Positions 34,654 through 35,730 of a stretch of 35,730 nt of DNA are shown here, piece after piece. How positions within the stretch are numbered: the first letter of the stretch is position 1; the number at the start of each line of letters is the position of its first letter. A program made the position numbers and the translations under genes. The notes beneath the pieces were generated by a model. That model searched no databases. It saw only the letters and a program-made list of their open reading frames with translations, and was not told the origin of the DNA. Source of the stretch: Priapulus caudatus (lineage: Eukaryota; Priapulida; Priapulimorpha; Priapulimorphida; Priapulidae); NCBI RefSeq assembly GCF_000485595.1, contig NW_014577395.1, positions 36,761 to 72,490 on the forward strand. The letters run 5' to 3'.

Positions 34654-35200
34654 AAGCAGGCAGTTTACATGAATGTAGCTGCATATGAAAGTAGCAATGG
34701 GTGCGAATATTGATATGGTGGCGAATGTGATGATATCAAGAGCATATAAAGAAGGATATAAATGCTCTTGATGATATCGGGTTAAATTGAATAATACTGG
34801 GAAAACTGCGTCACGTGAAGAGACGACCAGTTCGAGCGCTCATATAAAAGCGAGCGCGTGTCGATTTCAGGGGGAGAGAGAGAAATAGTGTAGTTTAGCG
34901 AGCAGACAGTAGACAGCATGATCTAATCGGTCGAGTAGAGTTGTGCGGCTATAGTGATTTGTGTTAGAAGCGGCAATGCTTTGAATTGGTTTGGAGAGAA
35001 TCTTATTACTGAAACATTAATCATCTTGATTAAACATTATTGTGCGTTATTTCTGGCTTAATGTGTCAATCTTGAGTTCTTACAGCTTTACTACAAATCC
35101 AGTGAATTCACCTGTGTAGTTGTGATTTCCCGACTACAATATATATATAATTATAGTATCTATAAACATAGTCTTACATGATTCGTACTTACGGTGGCAT
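32691..35200 (-). CDS. Zoned low-complexity protein: Lys/Asp, Ser-Asp, Ser-Lys, then Pro/Cys repeats
   Basis: Not a family I recognise. Exons, in transcript order: 35193-35200 (tentative), 34112-34240, 32691-33141. Together they make 588 bases, 195 residues plus stop. Exon 2 encodes [20 protein letters not shown], then [12 protein letters not shown] and [10 protein letters not shown]. Exon 3 encodes SSK/GSK repeats, [14 protein letters not shown], and decapeptides [10 protein letters not shown] alternating with PKPD runs, to PPYPPPNV. Exon 2 ends in phase 2 (AG) and exon 3 supplies C, making Ser. The splice sites ccacag|C, GGAAG|gtatgt and cttgcag|C are good. No hydrophobic segment or signal peptide is visible, so the 5' end may be wrong. 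The basic clusters, SD runs (casein-kinase-like sites) and Cys-Pro repeats recall mineral-matrix or sperm structural proteins, but this is only analogy. Confidence 0.6.
33697..33872. repeat. (CA)n and (CGCA)n microsatellite
   Basis: CA repeats to about 33760, then mixed CGCACG and CAAATACG units in three longer copies. Open frames through it are artefacts. Confidence 0.96.
33870..33926. mobile_element. Solo terminus of the foldback element seen at 6952
   Basis: TTTCACCGTTGTACGCTCTC and the following ATTCTTAATACGCTCTTGAT match the right end at about 7671-7711 with one main change. A perfect 15-bp inverted repeat (GCGTATTAAGAATGA at 33870-33884 with 33904-33918) brackets it. Confidence 0.75.
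34112..34240 (-). CDS. Internal exon: Lys/Asp cluster and Ser-Asp run
   Basis: 129 bases between acceptor ttccttccacag and donor GGAAG|gtatgt. The chosen frame (KKCDKKKD) is the one that joins in phase with the terminal exon. Another open frame (Arg/Thr then Ala-Val) exists, but it does not continue across the junction into the Ser-Lys frame. Confidence 0.6.
34353..34588. mobile_element. MITE with 35-bp inverted ends in intron 1 of the minus-strand gene
   Basis: Arms 34353-34387 and 34554-34588 differ at one base and contain GAAACGTTCC and TTTTACTATTG. The 236-bp element is non-coding. GT-rich sequence borders both sides. Confidence 0.85.
34621..34651. repeat. (TA)n microsatellite
   Basis: About 30 bases of alternating T and A next to the MITE. 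Confidence 0.9.
34732..34778. repeat. Palindrome with foldback-family terminal motif
   Basis: GATATCAAGAGCATATAAAG pairs with ATGCTCTTGATGATATC. The ATCAAGAGC-TATAAAGAA motif matches the ends of the 6952-7712 element, so this may be a deleted copy reduced to its two tips. Confidence 0.6.
34805..35090 (+). promoter_or_regulatory. TATA-box region, possible solo LTR or promoter
   Basis: On the + strand, an E-box CACGTG (about 34813) is followed by CATATAAAAG (about 34839-34848) flanked by GCGCTC and GCGAGCGC. About 190 bases later come ATTAAACATTATTGTG (poly-A-signal-like) and a TTCTTACA end. The order TATA, A-signal, then a CA end suggests a solo LTR, but the left end and target duplication are not identified. 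Confidence 0.3.
35193..35200 (-). CDS. Tentative first coding exon (Met-Pro-Pro)
   Basis: ATGCCACC followed by a consensus donor gtaagta. It ends in phase 2 as the next exon requires, giving MPPKKCDK at the start. Eight coding bases are too few to be convincing. A longer upstream exon with a signal peptide elsewhere is equally possible. Confidence 0.3.
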
Positions 35201-35496
35201 GTCTCAGTATATACGGTGCACTGGAACAACCTGATCTGGTTTATGCAGAAATGGATTTCTAGGGCATGTCACACTCTATACATCTATAACACCTGTAGTA
35301 GGACTTTGATCGGCAGCCTGTTTTTCTTATGAATTATTACATCAACCTTTGCTACCCGTAAGCGCACGTGGAGAAAATATAGACCTCTGTACCTGCATCG
35401 ATCATTCTGATGAACTTTACTACTCAAAGCAAAGAATCCAGAAGAGACCGGATACTAGAGCAGGGCCGTAGCCTGCGGGAGGGGGGCAGCTGCCCC

Positions 35497-35730
35497 ACCC
35501 TAGACATCGCGAGCGTCAAGTATGACAGGTCGGTGGATCGAATCTCACCCTTTTTATAATTATTTTCCTGTTTTCTGTTTTTTTCTATTTTTTATCCGTT
35601 TAACATTTTTTTCCAATTAACGCAAATATTTATATGATTTATTTACAACATTTTAATAACAACAATAAATTTTTACAACAATTAAAAATTAAATTTTGTA
35701 TATATTTTTTAAATAGGGTTTGGGTTAGGG
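35497..35730 (+). mobile_element. SINE-like element with telomeric 3' tail, copy B (cut by window end)
   Basis: AGCGTCAAGTATGACAGG, B-box-like GGTGGATCGAATC, then an AT-rich body (ATCCGTTTAACATTTTTT, ATTAACGCAAATATTTA, ATGATTTATTTACAACATTT) and AATAGGGTTTGGGTTAGGG at the window edge. The same order is present in copy A on the minus strand. The 5' part of the tRNA-like head appears lost. Confidence 0.6.

Noticed and set aside
35497-35560. Genuine tRNA gene
   Set aside because: Only a T-arm-like part is present and no complete cloverleaf can be built; it fits a tRNA-derived SINE fragment better.

Overview
This is a window of animal nuclear DNA. The coding sequence is cut into many short exons with GT/AG introns. 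The intergenic DNA is packed with microsatellites, inverted-repeat elements and transposon remains, and TTAGGG-type repeats (the metazoan telomere motif) appear in several places. The style fits a marine invertebrate. The sequence alone does not let me name the phylum. There are no prokaryotic operons, and almost all long open frames are low-complexity artefacts.

Region 1 (about 2.2-16.2 kb, + strand) holds one well supported gene: a complete transglutaminase. I reconstructed it as 18 exons whose phases all join, giving 2322 coding bases (773 residues plus stop). The catalytic Cys-His-Asp triad, the transition-state Trp and the calcium-site motifs are present. The first two exons encode a Ser/Gly/Arg-rich N-terminal extension and are less certain than the other sixteen. 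The introns carry a 316-bp pogo-like MITE, a 760-bp foldback element, perfect hairpins and several minisatellites, some of them close to splice acceptors.

Region 2 (16.2-26 kb) has no gene I can recognise. It contains the transglutaminase 3' flank with a 170-bp TC tract, long GA-rich and TC-rich blocks, and G-tract repeat fragments.

Region 3 (26.0-29.8 kb) is a dead DNA transposon of about 3.76 kb with roughly 290-bp terminal inverted repeats. Inside is a frameshifted transposase pseudogene of a widespread invertebrate/fish family with a PIN/XPG-like nuclease motif and a Cys-rich C terminus. From memory it is closest to the Academ superfamily.

Region 4 (30.7-35.7 kb) contains what I consider the most novel content. 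A minus-strand, probably three-exon gene encodes a strongly zoned protein: Lys/Asp cluster, Ser-Asp run, Ser-Ser-Lys/Gly-Ser-Lys repeats, then Pro/Cys/Asp decapeptide repeats. On both sides of it, in opposite orientation, are two copies of a tRNA-derived SINE-like retroposon whose 3' tail is telomeric repeat (TTAGGG). A 146-bp tandem repeat carrying TCAAGGTCA-type motifs, two MITEs and a possible solo LTR or promoter lie in the same region.
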